This document shows positions 29,284-37,923 of a stretch of DNA of 38,269 nucleotides, one piece after another. The position numbers and the translations under genes were made by a program. The DNA is from an uncultured Butyrivibrio sp. Its GTDB lineage: Bacteria; Bacillota; Clostridia; Lachnospirales; Lachnospiraceae. How positions within the stretch are numbered: position 1 is the stretch's first letter; the number at the start of each line of letters is the position of its first letter. A model generated the notes under the pieces. The model ran no database searches and was not told the DNA's origin. It worked only from the letters and a program-made list of their open reading frames with translations. The stretch covers positions 1-38,269 of the forward strand of contig CAMJFD010000003.1 of assembly GCA_946404845.1 (NCBI GenBank). The letters run 5' to 3'.

Positions 29284-30087
29284 ATGATACTTGTAATTGA
29301 TGTTGGAAATACGAATATAACTTTTGGAGTATTTAAGGGTGATAAACTCGTGGCATCATTCAGAATGATGTCTGAGACCTCTCATACTTCAGATGAATAT
29401 GGTATGCAGGTGATAGCTCTTTTGCAGGCAAATGGTGTAAATAAGGCAGATATAGAAGGTGTAATTATAGCCAGCGTAGTGCCTAAGGTTATGCATGCGC
29501 TTGTTAACTGCATCCAGAAGTATATAGGAAAGAGACCATATATAGTAGGACCTGGAATCAAAACAGGTATCAAGATTGTTACAGAAAATCCAAGAGAAAT
29601 TGGACCAGATCTGATTGTAGATGCAGTTGCCGGATATGAAATATATGGTGGTCCGGTAATGATAATTGACTTTGGAACCGCAACAACTTATATTGTTGTA
29701 AATGAAAAAGGTGAATTTTGCACAGGAGTAGTTTCACCTGGTATCAGAATATCTGCTAAGGCTCTCTGGGAAGATACAGCCAAGCTTCCTGAAGTAGAGA
29801 TTAAGAAACCTGCAACAATACTTGCACAGGAGACAATCTCCAGTATGCAGGCAGGACTTGTCTTTGGACAGATAGGTCAGACCAAATATATAATCGAAGA
29901 AATGCGAAAAGCTCTTGGATATACCAATATGAAAGTTGTAGCAACGGGCGGTCTTGGAAGAATGATATCTGAAGAGACAGAAGAGATTGACGTATATGAC
30001 AAGAACCTTACGCTTACAGGACTTAAGCTTATATATGACAAGAATAGAAAGAATAAGCCTAAGATACAGGAGTATGAGGAACAATAA
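29284..30087 (+). CDS. coaX: Type III pantothenate kinase
   Basis: MILVIDVGNTNITFGVFKGDKL, IGPDLIVDAVAGYEIYGGPVMIIDFGTATTYIVVN, VVSPGIRIS, VVATGGLG. Confidence 0.95.
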   Translation: MILVIDVGNTNITFGVFKGDKLVASFRMMSETSHTSDEYGMQVIALLQANGVNKADIEGVIIASVVPKVMHALVNCIQKYIGKRPYIVGPGIKTGIKIVTENPREIGPDLIVDAVAGYEIYGGPVMIIDFGTATTYIVVNEKGEFCTGVVSPGIRISAKALWEDTAKLPEVEIKKPATILAQETISSMQAGLVFGQIGQTKYIIEEMRKALGYTNMKVVATGGLGRMISEETEEIDVYDKNLTLTGLKLIYDKNRKNKPKIQEYEEQ

Positions 30088-30707
30088 TGATTAATAACGA
30101 AGAAAATTTAAATTCAGAAAATACAAATGATGAAGTAGAAAAGAGACAGGTATATTCAAGTGAAGAGACACCTGAATCTATTGCAAAAGGTAGACATAGT
30201 GATACACTTGAAGCTAAAAAGAATGAGAGTACCAAAGAGCAGAGGAGACTTATCATCAATAAGGAAACAGGTAAGATTGTAAATGCTGAAACAGGCGAAG
30301 AAGTTACTGAAATTAATATGGTAACTGAAGATGGTAAGCTTGGAAGCGTATCTGCAGGTGGCAGAATCATTCTATGTGGTGCAAATGCATATGAGCAGAA
30401 ATACTACTTCAACCCACTTTTTAGTAAGATTCCTGAGAGTATTCAGAAAGAGCTGAATATTATATGCGTTCTATTCACACAGTCTGCAGGCGGAGTATTC
30501 ACAATTGAATATGAGGATGACGGCGAGATTACAATGGAGACAAATGTTGATGAAGACGATATAACATATGATGAAATAGCTGCTGGTCTCCTCATTGGAG
30601 AAATCAGAAGAAAACGTCAGGAACTGTTTGAGTCTCTTCAGATGTATTACAGAATATACATTCTGCATGAGAACCCAGCCGATATTCTCACCGAAGAAGA
30701 TGAGTAA
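30087..30707 (+). CDS. Conserved Lachnospiraceae protein of unknown function (DUF6145-like)
   Basis: RIILCGANAYEQKYYFNPLFSKIPESIQKELNIICVLFTQSAGGVFTIEYEDDGEI; charged low-complexity N-terminus. Family name from memory only. Confidence 0.6.
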   Translation: MINNEENLNSENTNDEVEKRQVYSSEETPESIAKGRHSDTLEAKKNESTKEQRRLIINKETGKIVNAETGEEVTEINMVTEDGKLGSVSAGGRIILCGANAYEQKYYFNPLFSKIPESIQKELNIICVLFTQSAGGVFTIEYEDDGEITMETNVDEDDITYDEIAAGLLIGEIRRKRQELFESLQMYYRIYILHENPADILTEEDE

Positions 30708-30716
30708 TTTAGATTT

Positions 30717-31694
30717 ATGAACAGATTAAAAGAAATACAAATTGGAAATGTTAAACTGAAGAATAATGTTATACTAGGACCAATGGCAGGGGTATCAGAC
30801 CTGCCATTTCGTCTGCTCTGTAGTGAAATGAGCGCAGGTCTTGTATGCATGGAAATGGTAAGTGCCAAGGCTATTACTTATAAGAATAAGAAGACAGATG
30901 ATCTTATGGAGATTCATCCAAATGAACATCCAGTTTCTCTTCAGCTATTTGGTTCAGAGCCCGATATCATTGCAGAGGCCGTAAGACTTATTGCTGATAA
31001 GCCATATGACATCCTCGACATTAATATGGGATGTCCTGTACCAAAGGTAGTTGGTAATGGGGAGGGCTCAGCCCTTATGAAGAAGCCAGAGCTCATAGAA
31101 GAAATAGTTAGTGCTATGGTGAAGGCTACTGACAGACCGGTTACTGTAAAGATTAGAAAAGGGTTCAATGATGAATCTGTAAATGCTGTTGAATGTGCGC
31201 TTGCAGCTCAAAGTGGCGGTGCATCAGCTGTAGCAGTTCATGGCAGAACCAGAGAACAGTATTATTCAGGAAATGCTGACTGGAGCATTATTGCTAAGGT
31301 CAAGGATGCTCTTGATATACCTGTAATAGGTAATGGAGATGTAGTAGACGGGCCATCTGCAGAGAGAATGCTTGCAGAGACAGGATGCGATGCAGTCATG
31401 GTAGCAAGAGCTGCGCAGGGTAATCCATGGATATTTAGAGAGATTACAGCATATCTTAAGGGAGAGGAAGTTCCGGCAAGACCAACTCCTGAAGAAGTAT
31501 ATGAAATGATACTAAGACATGCGGATCTGCAGCTTGAATACAAAGGCGAGTATATAGGTATAAGGGAAATGAGAAAGCATGTGTCATGGTACACAGCAGG
31601 ATTTCCTAATTCAGCAAGACTTAGAAATAAGATAAATAGTATGGAAGATATGGATTCTCTTAAGGAGGCATGCCTTGAAATACGAAGAAAATGA
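30717..31694 (+). CDS. dusB: tRNA-dihydrouridine synthase (DusB-type)
   Basis: NVILGPMAGVSDLPFRLLCSEMSAGLVCMEMVSAKAI, DINMGCPVPKVVGNGEGSALMKKPELI, VHGRTREQYYSG, GNGDVVDG, RAAQGNPWIF. Confidence 0.95.
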   Translation: MNRLKEIQIGNVKLKNNVILGPMAGVSDLPFRLLCSEMSAGLVCMEMVSAKAITYKNKKTDDLMEIHPNEHPVSLQLFGSEPDIIAEAVRLIADKPYDILDINMGCPVPKVVGNGEGSALMKKPELIEEIVSAMVKATDRPVTVKIRKGFNDESVNAVECALAAQSGGASAVAVHGRTREQYYSGNADWSIIAKVKDALDIPVIGNGDVVDGPSAERMLAETGCDAVMVARAAQGNPWIFREITAYLKGEEVPARPTPEEVYEMILRHADLQLEYKGEYIGIREMRKHVSWYTAGFPNSARLRNKINSMEDMDSLKEACLEIRRK

Positions 31695-31739
31695 TGGTAA
31701 AGTAATTATCGTAATATAGATAATTCTTTTAAGTTTAAG

Positions 31740-31775
31740 GCATCTCAGTTTTTAATTGAGGTGCTTTTTATTTAA
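31740..31775 (+). terminator. Rho-independent terminator after dusB
   Basis: GCATCTCA (31740-31747) / TGAGGTGC (31757-31764) stem followed by TTTTTATTT. Confidence 0.8.
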
Positions 31776-31816
31776 TAGGAAATTGCTTTGCAAATTTCCT
31801 ATTAAATAAAAAGCAC
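31761..31816 (+). repeat. Perfect 24-bp inverted repeat with 8-nt loop
   Basis: GTGCTTTTTATTTAATAGGAAATT (31761-31784), loop gctttgca, AATTTCCTATTAAATAAAAAGCAC (31793-31816). Confidence 0.9.
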
Positions 31817-31879
31817 TCCGTGCAGGATGCGCACCTCGCGGAAATGAAGATAATTGCTTTGCAATACCGCTCGGGCGCG

Positions 31880-31899
31880 AAGAGTCGCAAGCGACTCTT
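31880..31899 (+). repeat. 9-bp inverted repeat in palindrome-rich intergenic region
   Basis: AAGAGTCGC aa GCGACTCTT. Confidence 0.8.
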
Positions 31900-31975
31900 T
31901 ATTTAAAATAAAATATTAAAAACTAATAACTGTTATACTAAAAAGCCTGAAATCCTTATAAAATAGAGCTTTGAC

Positions 31976-32004
31976 AAATATAGTATCTTGATAATACTAT
32001 ATTT
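31976..32004 (+). promoter_or_regulatory. 11-bp perfect inverted repeat overlapping a putative promoter (operator candidate)
   Basis: AAATATAGTAT (31976-31986), 7-nt spacer, ATACTATATTT (31994-32004), directly after a TTGACA (31971-31976). Confidence 0.5.
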
Positions 32005-32057
32005 ATTGTCTTAGAATGATTATTAATAGTAAAAAGTTTCTTGTATGGGTAAATAGT

Positions 32058-34079
32058 ATGAAAAAGATAATGGGAAGAGCGGTGCATGCAGTAATTACTG
32101 TAGCGGCAATTATTACAACAGTATTTTTGTCCAGGACTGTTGTATATGCATCTGGTACAAATGTATATACAGGTGATTATGTACCGGCTACGCTTAATGG
32201 AACTACATATAGCTCTGCAGATGCCAAAGACTTTGTTAATGTGAACAGATACACATTAAACTCTGGTGGCACAAATACTACAGGGGATTACTATGACCTT
32301 CTGTCATCTACTCAGAAGGTTATTTATACTGCAATAGGAGAGGCATCAGTAAGCCCTTATACAACTAAGTATGAATGGAAATCAGATGTTTCTTATGCAG
32401 GAGAACTTACAGGTCTTAGTACGGTATCAAGTTCTGATTATACGGTTGCACAACAGGCTTTTGCATACGACCATCCAGGTCAGCTCGAGAGTCAGTTATG
32501 CTATGCATATTTACCATCAGTTTCTGGTACCTTGTATCTTGCATATTATAACCAGGATGGTTATGATTTCGATTCGATGGAAAGTGAACTTAGAGCTGCC
32601 AGAATTAGTTTTTTATCAGGTATAGATCTAACTGGATCAAGCGCAGATGTTGAAATGAAGGTTCACGACGCTCTGATTGAAAGCGTAACTTATGATAAAA
32701 CCTGTGCAACGGCTAATAACTCTCATCATGTAGGGCATACAGCCTATGGAGCACTTGTAGATAAGACTTGTGTATGTGATGGATACTCAGTTGCGTTTAT
32801 GTATCTTCTGGAAGCATGTGATATAGAAGCCAAGGTAGTTACAGGATATGCTGGAACAGTTAGTCTTGGAGGTCATGCCTGGAATATAGTTAATATAGAT
32901 GACAGCTGGTATGAGGTTGATACGACATGGGATGATCAGTCAGTTGCAACCAAGATGTATTATCCAGCGCTTACTCACATGTTCTACAATCTGACTACAG
33001 CGCAGATAACACTGATGATTGAGACAAAAGGTACAACATATATAGATCCTACTGGAACAGTTGATGATTATGTTATTACGAGTAGTAAGACCTATAAGCA
33101 CAACAGAGCATTTGTTGGTGCGCTTATGAATGAATATATAGGAACTGATGCAACATACAGCTACAGTAATTTAACTAACGATGCTTACATTGTTACAGTA
33201 CAGGACGTAGAATCAGTTTCTCTTGATATTAATGAATATGTTTTTAGCTTAGCTGGAGAAACTCTGCAGCTGACAGCTACAGTCCTTCCAGAGGATGCCA
33301 ATGATAAATCTGTTAAATGGACCAGCTCCAATAAAAGCATTGCAACGGTTGATAGTAACGGTCTTGTGACATGCGTATCAGATGGAACAGCGACTATAAC
33401 TGTTGCGACAAATTCAGGTGATTATAAGGATACATGTACTGTTAGTTATACAGCTCCTGCTGAACAGGCAGATCTTGATGCTGATGCTGATTCAAATTCA
33501 GAAGCATCAGCATCAGGAAGTTCATCATCGTCAGGAACAGAAACAGCTGCAGCTACTGATAATAGCACTACTACAGTAGAAACTGTTCAGTCTACAGATA
33601 CGAGATCATCAGCTATAGTAGGTACTGAATTTAAATATGGTAAAGGCAAGTATGTAGTAACAGGTGATAAGGAAGTAGCGTTTAAAAAGCCAGTCAAAAA
33701 GACATACAGCTCATTTACAATACCACAGACAATTACAGTAGATGGCTGCGAATATACAGTTACTTCAATATCTGCCAAGGCATTTTATAAATGTACTAAG
33801 TTAAAAACAATTACTATACCTAAATATGTTATGACTATAGGAAATAATGCATTTAATAAATGCACGAGCCTTAAGAAAATAACTCTTCCAAAATACCTAA
33901 AAAGTATTGGCAAAAAAGCCTTCTATGGATGCAAGAATTTAAAAAAGGTAACTATAGAATCTACTCAGCTTACTTCTATAGGGAAAAGGGCCTTTAGAGG
34001 TGTACACAAAGATATAGTATATAAGCTGCCAGCGGCTAAAAAGAAGAAGTATAAAAGCCTTATAAAGAAATCCAGTTAA
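32058..34079 (+). CDS. Secreted transglutaminase-like protein with Big2 domain and LRR_5/BspA-type repeats
   Basis: Signal peptide-like MKKIMGRAVHAVITVAAIITTVFLSRTVVYA; transglutaminase core DKTCVCDGYSVAFMYLLEACDIEAKVVTGYAG...GGHAWNIVNIDDSWYEVDTTWDD; Big2 VSLDINEYVFSLAGETLQLTATVLPEDANDKSVKWTSSNKSIATVDSNGLVT; BspA-like LRR ISAKAFYKCTKLKTITIPKYVMTIGNNAFNKCTSLKKITLPKYLKSIGKKAFYGC. Start could also be 32016. Confidence 0.88.
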   Translation: MKKIMGRAVHAVITVAAIITTVFLSRTVVYASGTNVYTGDYVPATLNGTTYSSADAKDFVNVNRYTLNSGGTNTTGDYYDLLSSTQKVIYTAIGEASVSPYTTKYEWKSDVSYAGELTGLSTVSSSDYTVAQQAFAYDHPGQLESQLCYAYLPSVSGTLYLAYYNQDGYDFDSMESELRAARISFLSGIDLTGSSADVEMKVHDALIESVTYDKTCATANNSHHVGHTAYGALVDKTCVCDGYSVAFMYLLEACDIEAKVVTGYAGTVSLGGHAWNIVNIDDSWYEVDTTWDDQSVATKMYYPALTHMFYNLTTAQITLMIETKGTTYIDPTGTVDDYVITSSKTYKHNRAFVGALMNEYIGTDATYSYSNLTNDAYIVTVQDVESVSLDINEYVFSLAGETLQLTATVLPEDANDKSVKWTSSNKSIATVDSNGLVTCVSDGTATITVATNSGDYKDTCTVSYTAPAEQADLDADADSNSEASASGSSSSSGTETAAATDNSTTTVETVQSTDTRSSAIVGTEFKYGKGKYVVTGDKEVAFKKPVKKTYSSFTIPQTITVDGCEYTVTSISAKAFYKCTKLKTITIPKYVMTIGNNAFNKCTSLKKITLPKYLKSIGKKAFYGCKNLKKVTIESTQLTSIGKRAFRGVHKDIVYKLPAAKKKKYKSLIKKSS

Positions 34080-34082
34080 TGT

Positions 34083-34111
34083 TTGACATACTCGCCATAT
34101 GTTTGTATAAT
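34083..34111 (+). promoter_or_regulatory. Consensus sigma-A promoter upstream of greA
   Basis: TTGACA (34083-34088), exactly 17 nt, TATAAT (34106-34111). Confidence 0.85.
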
Positions 34112-34198
34112 ACATGAGTTAAATTAACGATTTTCATTTGGAAAAGATTAAATTTTGGCATAGATCGAAATTATTTTCTATAGAAGGGTGTAAGTGAA

Positions 34199-34684
34199 AT
34201 GGAAGAAAAAAAGAATATTTTAACTTATGAAGGTCTCAAAAAATACGAAGAAGAGCTTGAAAACCTCAAGGTTGTAAAGCGTAAAGAAGTTGCTGAGAAG
34301 ATCAAAGAAGCAAGAGCACAGGGCGATTTATCAGAGAACGCTGAGTATGATGCTGCTAAAGATGAACAGCGTGATATCGAAGCAAGAATTGAAGAACTCG
34401 AAAAAATCCTTAAGAACGCAGAAGTAGTTGTTGAGGAAGAAGTAGACCTTGATAAGATCGGTATTGGATGTACAGTTCAGATCCACGACGTAGAATTTGA
34501 TGAGGATCTGGAATATAAGATTGTTGGTTCATCAGAAGCTGACAGCCTTAAGGGTAAGATTTCAAACGAGTCACCTGTTGGTAAGGCACTTATCGGTGCT
34601 AAGAAGGGTGATACTGTTGAAGTTGAAACACAGGCAGGCTTATTCAAGTATGTAGTACTTGGAATTGAGCGTCGCAGTATCTGA
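34199..34684 (+). CDS. greA: Transcription elongation factor GreA
   Basis: [68 protein letters not shown]. Confidence 0.96.
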   Translation: MEEKKNILTYEGLKKYEEELENLKVVKRKEVAEKIKEARAQGDLSENAEYDAAKDEQRDIEARIEELEKILKNAEVVVEEEVDLDKIGIGCTVQIHDVEFDEDLEYKIVGSSEADSLKGKISNESPVGKALIGAKKGDTVEVETQAGLFKYVVLGIERRSI

Positions 34685-34709
34685 GACAATTAGTAACGTG
34701 TTAATTCTT

Positions 34710-34741
34710 GCCGATGTGTTTAAAAGCGCATCGGCATTTTT
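34710..34741 (+). terminator. Rho-independent terminator after greA
   Basis: GCCGATG...CATCGGC stem followed by ATTTTTG. Confidence 0.8.
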
Positions 34742-34823
34742 GCGGAATTAAGAAATGATTTCGCTATATAAGTTTAAATAAGCGGAAAGACCGATTTTAT
34801 GAATTAGAAACAGGAGGTTAGAA

Positions 34824-36386
34824 ATGGCAGATAATAATCAGCAGAAGCCAGTCACTGAAGCAGAACTTGGTAGACTCTTACAGGTAAGAAGAGACAAGTT
34901 AAAAGAGTTACAGGAAGCAGGAAAGGATCCTTTCCAGATTGTTAAATATGATCAGAAGCAGCATACACAGGAAATTCGTGACAATGTAGAAAAGTACGAA
35001 ACTGTTCTTGCAGTTGATGAAGAAGGAAAGACAATCACTCCAGCCAGAGAAGATATCCCAGAAGAAAAGATCGTTTCAATAGCAGGTAGACTTATGTCTA
35101 AGCGTGTTATGGGTAAGGCATCATTCTGTAACCTTCAGGACCGTGACGGACGCATCCAGATCTATGTATCACGTAATGATCTTGGGGATGAGGCATATGC
35201 TGAATTCAAGCGTATGGATATTGGTGATATCGTTGGTATTAAGGGCTTTGTATTCAAGACAAAGACAGGCGAGTTATCAGTTCATGCATTTGAACTTATT
35301 CTCCTTTCTAAGTCTCTTAAGCCACTTCCAGAGAAGTTCCATGGTCTTACAGACACAGAAATCAGATATAGACAGAGATATGTTGACCTTATCATGAATG
35401 AAGATGTTAAGGAGACATTCAAGAAGAGATCTGCTATCATTCGTGAAATCCGTAACTTCCTTGCAGGAAGAGATTTCATGGAAGTTGAAACACCAATGCT
35501 CGTTGAGAACGCAGGTGGTGCAGCAGCAAGACCATTCCTTACACACTACAATGCTCTTGATGAAGAGAGAAAGCTTCGTATCTCCCTTGAGCTCTACCTT
35601 AAGAGACTTATCGTAGGTGGTATGGAAAGAGTATTCGAAATCGGACGTGTATTCCGTAACGAAGGTACAGATACAAGACATAACCCAGAGTTCACACTTA
35701 TGGAGCTCTATCAGGCATATACAGATTATGAAGGTATGATGGAACTTACAGAGAGCATGTTCCGTTACCTTGCTGAAAAGGTTTGTGGTACAACACTTAT
35801 CCCTTACGGCGACAAGATGATCGACCTGGGTAAGCCATTCGAGCGTCTTACAATGAATGATGCAATCAAGAAGTATACAGGTATAGACTTCGATACAATT
35901 GCTACTGATGAAGAAGCTAAGGCTATTGCTAAGGAAAAGGGTGTTGAATATGAAGAGCGTCATACAAAGGGCGACATCATCAACCTCTTCTTTGAAGAGT
36001 TCTGTGAGAAGGAACTAATCCAGCCAACATTCATCATGGATCACCCAGTTGCTATCTCACCACTTACTAAGAGAAAGCCATCAGACCCATCAAAGGTTGA
36101 GCGTTTCGAGCTCTTCATTAATACATGGGAAATGTGTAACGCTTATTCAGAGCTTAATGATCCTATCGATCAGAGAGAACGTTTTGCAGCACAGGATGCT
36201 AACGCAGCTGCTGGTGATGAAGAAGCTGAGCACACAGATGAGGACTTCCTGAACGCACTTGAAATTGGTATGCCACCAACAGGCGGTATCGGATACGGTA
36301 TCGACAGACTGTGCATGCTCCTTACAAACAGTGCTGGTATCAGAGATGTACTTCTGTTCCCGACTTTGAAAAGTGCAGGCAAGTAA
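34824..36386 (+). CDS. lysS: Lysyl-tRNA synthetase (class II)
   Basis: GRLMSKRVMGKASFCNLQDRDGRIQIYV, RYRQRYVDLIMN, FMEVETPMLVENAGGAAARPFLTHYNALDEERKLRISLELYLKRLIVGGMERVFEIGRVFRNEGTDTRHNPEFT, PPTGGIGYGIDRL. Confidence 0.96.
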   Translation: MADNNQQKPVTEAELGRLLQVRRDKLKELQEAGKDPFQIVKYDQKQHTQEIRDNVEKYETVLAVDEEGKTITPAREDIPEEKIVSIAGRLMSKRVMGKASFCNLQDRDGRIQIYVSRNDLGDEAYAEFKRMDIGDIVGIKGFVFKTKTGELSVHAFELILLSKSLKPLPEKFHGLTDTEIRYRQRYVDLIMNEDVKETFKKRSAIIREIRNFLAGRDFMEVETPMLVENAGGAAARPFLTHYNALDEERKLRISLELYLKRLIVGGMERVFEIGRVFRNEGTDTRHNPEFTLMELYQAYTDYEGMMELTESMFRYLAEKVCGTTLIPYGDKMIDLGKPFERLTMNDAIKKYTGIDFDTIATDEEAKAIAKEKGVEYEERHTKGDIINLFFEEFCEKELIQPTFIMDHPVAISPLTKRKPSDPSKVERFELFINTWEMCNAYSELNDPIDQRERFAAQDANAAAGDEEAEHTDEDFLNALEIGMPPTGGIGYGIDRLCMLLTNSAGIRDVLLFPTLKSAGK

Positions 36387-36528
36387 AAGTCAGTAATTAT
36401 GCGGCTTCCGAAGCACGGTTAAGACGAAATGACAACAAATTGACAACAATTCTTCCGATAATCACGAAGAATGACAAAGGATTATAAGTTGTTGGAGAAA
36501 ATAATAGCCTAGAAAATTAGGACCCTAA

Positions 36529-36573
36529 GGGACCACTTTCTTGAAAGAAATTTCAGGAGAGTGGTCCTTTTTT
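36529..36573 (+). terminator. Rho-independent terminator upstream of the first element ORF
   Basis: GGGACCACT...AGTGGTCC stem followed by TTTTTT; the ORF-track start at 36541 lies inside it. Confidence 0.75.
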
Positions 36574-36624
36574 GCGTTACAGGGCATTTGCACACCAAAA
36601 AATTTTATATCGGAGGAAAAAGAC

Positions 36625-36879
36625 ATGGAAGATCAGTATTACGACATTGAAAGAAGAACAGCAATCAAAGAGGAAGCAAGAATGTTCCGCAGGAAATTTA
36701 TTACCTATGAGCAGGCTGAGGTAATCTATAGCATTTCCCACAGGAAGCTTAGGGATATAGCAGAAAAGGCAGGTGCAGTATACAGAATCAATGATGTCAG
36801 TGTTCTCATTAACAAGGAAATCCTTGATGAGTTCATGGAGCAGTTCAGACAACCAGCAAATCCTAACGTGAAAATATGA
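36625..36879 (+). CDS. Small DUF6462/excisionase-like DNA-binding protein
   Basis: MEDQYYDIERR...FITYEQAEVIYSISHRKLRDIAEKAGAVYRINDVSVLINKEILDEFM, MerR/excisionase-like wHTH pattern. ATG at 36625 has a GGAGGA RBS. Confidence 0.6.
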   Translation: MEDQYYDIERRTAIKEEARMFRRKFITYEQAEVIYSISHRKLRDIAEKAGAVYRINDVSVLINKEILDEFMEQFRQPANPNVKI

Positions 36880-36895
36880 AGGGCGGTGTATAGAC

Positions 36896-37156
36896 ATGGC
36901 TGGACAGGCTTGGAAGTATTCCGGAGAACTTGATGAAAGAGATTTAGCTTTTTTGCAGCATGAGTTCATCACTGTTCCTATGGGAATAGAATATTACGGA
37001 TTTAGTGAGAGACCTCTTATAAGAATGGCAAAAGAGGCAGGAGCGTTTTACAAGATCGGAAAAATGACACGTATAAACAGAAATATCTTTGATGCTTATC
37101 TTAGGGCTCAAAGAAGGATTCCAAGAATAGGAGGCAAATTATGTGCAAAGTCATAA
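36896..37156 (+). CDS. Small DUF6462/excisionase-like DNA-binding protein (paralog of the preceding gene)
   Basis: FITVPMGIEYYGFSERPLIRMAKEAGAFYKIGKMTRINRNIFDAYL aligns by eye with the preceding ORF. Confidence 0.6.
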   Translation: MAGQAWKYSGELDERDLAFLQHEFITVPMGIEYYGFSERPLIRMAKEAGAFYKIGKMTRINRNIFDAYLRAQRRIPRIGGKLCAKS

Positions 37157-37923
37157 GTATCAGCAATCAAAAGGGAGGAACAGCGAAAAGTACAACCGCT
37201 GTGAATTTAGGTATAGGTATCGCAAGGGAAGGGAAGAGAGTGTTACTGTTAGATTGCGATCCTCAGGGTTCTATGACGATCAGCCTGGGCTTTCCGGAGC
37301 CGGATGATATGGAAGTAACGCTGTCAACACTGATGATGAGGGTTGTAAACGAAGAAGAATTACACATAGAGGATGCCATATTACATCATGAGGAAGGAGT
37401 GGATCTTATTCCTTCTAATATAGAACTGTCAGCACTTGAGATTTCCATGGTAAATGTCATGAGCAGAGAAACAATACTCAGGCAGCTCTTGGAAGCGGTT
37501 AAAGATTCCTACGATTATGCGATTTTGGACTGTATGCCAAGTTTAGGAATGGTCACAATAAATGCTCTGGCATGTGCAGACTCAGTTCTGATACCTGTAC
37601 AGGCGGCATATTTGCCTGTTAAAGGCCTTCAACAACTTATCAAGACAATTGGCAGGGTAAAGAGACAGCTTAACCCAAAACTTGAAATAGAGGGGATTCT
37701 GCTGACCATGGTAGATAACAGAACAAATTATGCAAAAGAAATCTCGCAGCTTGTTTATGACAGTTACTCATCCGCTGTGAAAGTATTTGATACGCAGATA
37801 CCTATATCTGTCAGGACAGCAGAAACAAGTCTGGAGGGTAGCAGCATTTATAAATACGATCCAAAAGGTAAAGCAACTGCCGCATATAAGGTTCTGACAA
37901 AGGAGGTTCTCAATGGCAAATAA
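37141..37923 (+). CDS. parA: ParA/Soj-family ATPase
   Basis: VISISNQKGGTAKSTTAVNLGIGIAREGKRVLLLDCDPQGSMTISLGF (deviant Walker A), YDYAILDCMPSLGMVTINALACADSVLIPVQAAYLPVKGL. Confidence 0.92.
   Translation: MCKVISISNQKGGTAKSTTAVNLGIGIAREGKRVLLLDCDPQGSMTISLGFPEPDDMEVTLSTLMMRVVNEEELHIEDAILHHEEGVDLIPSNIELSALEISMVNVMSRETILRQLLEAVKDSYDYAILDCMPSLGMVTINALACADSVLIPVQAAYLPVKGLQQLIKTIGRVKRQLNPKLEIEGILLTMVDNRTNYAKEISQLVYDSYSSAVKVFDTQIPISVRTAETSLEGSSIYKYDPKGKATAAYKVLTKEVLNGK

Noticed and set aside
34741-34823. Possible T-box or lysine riboswitch upstream of lysS
   Set aside because: Only ~80 nt with a weak stem; too short and lacks T-box consensus elements.
35277-35963. 228-aa minus-strand ORF inside lysS
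   Set aside because: Antisense to a clear lysS frame; Cys/Ile-rich composition from reverse reading of biased codons; no RBS or family resemblance.
1514-36252. Other short ORFs (60-130 aa) on both strands listed in the ORF track
   Set aside because: All overlap larger, clearly homologous + strand genes; composition and lack of RBS point to shadow ORFs.
36541-36624. N-terminal extension of the first DUF6462-like ORF (MKEISGEWSFFALQGICTPKNFISEEKD)
   Set aside because: Starts at TTG inside a rho-independent terminator; ATG 36625 has a GGAGGA RBS.
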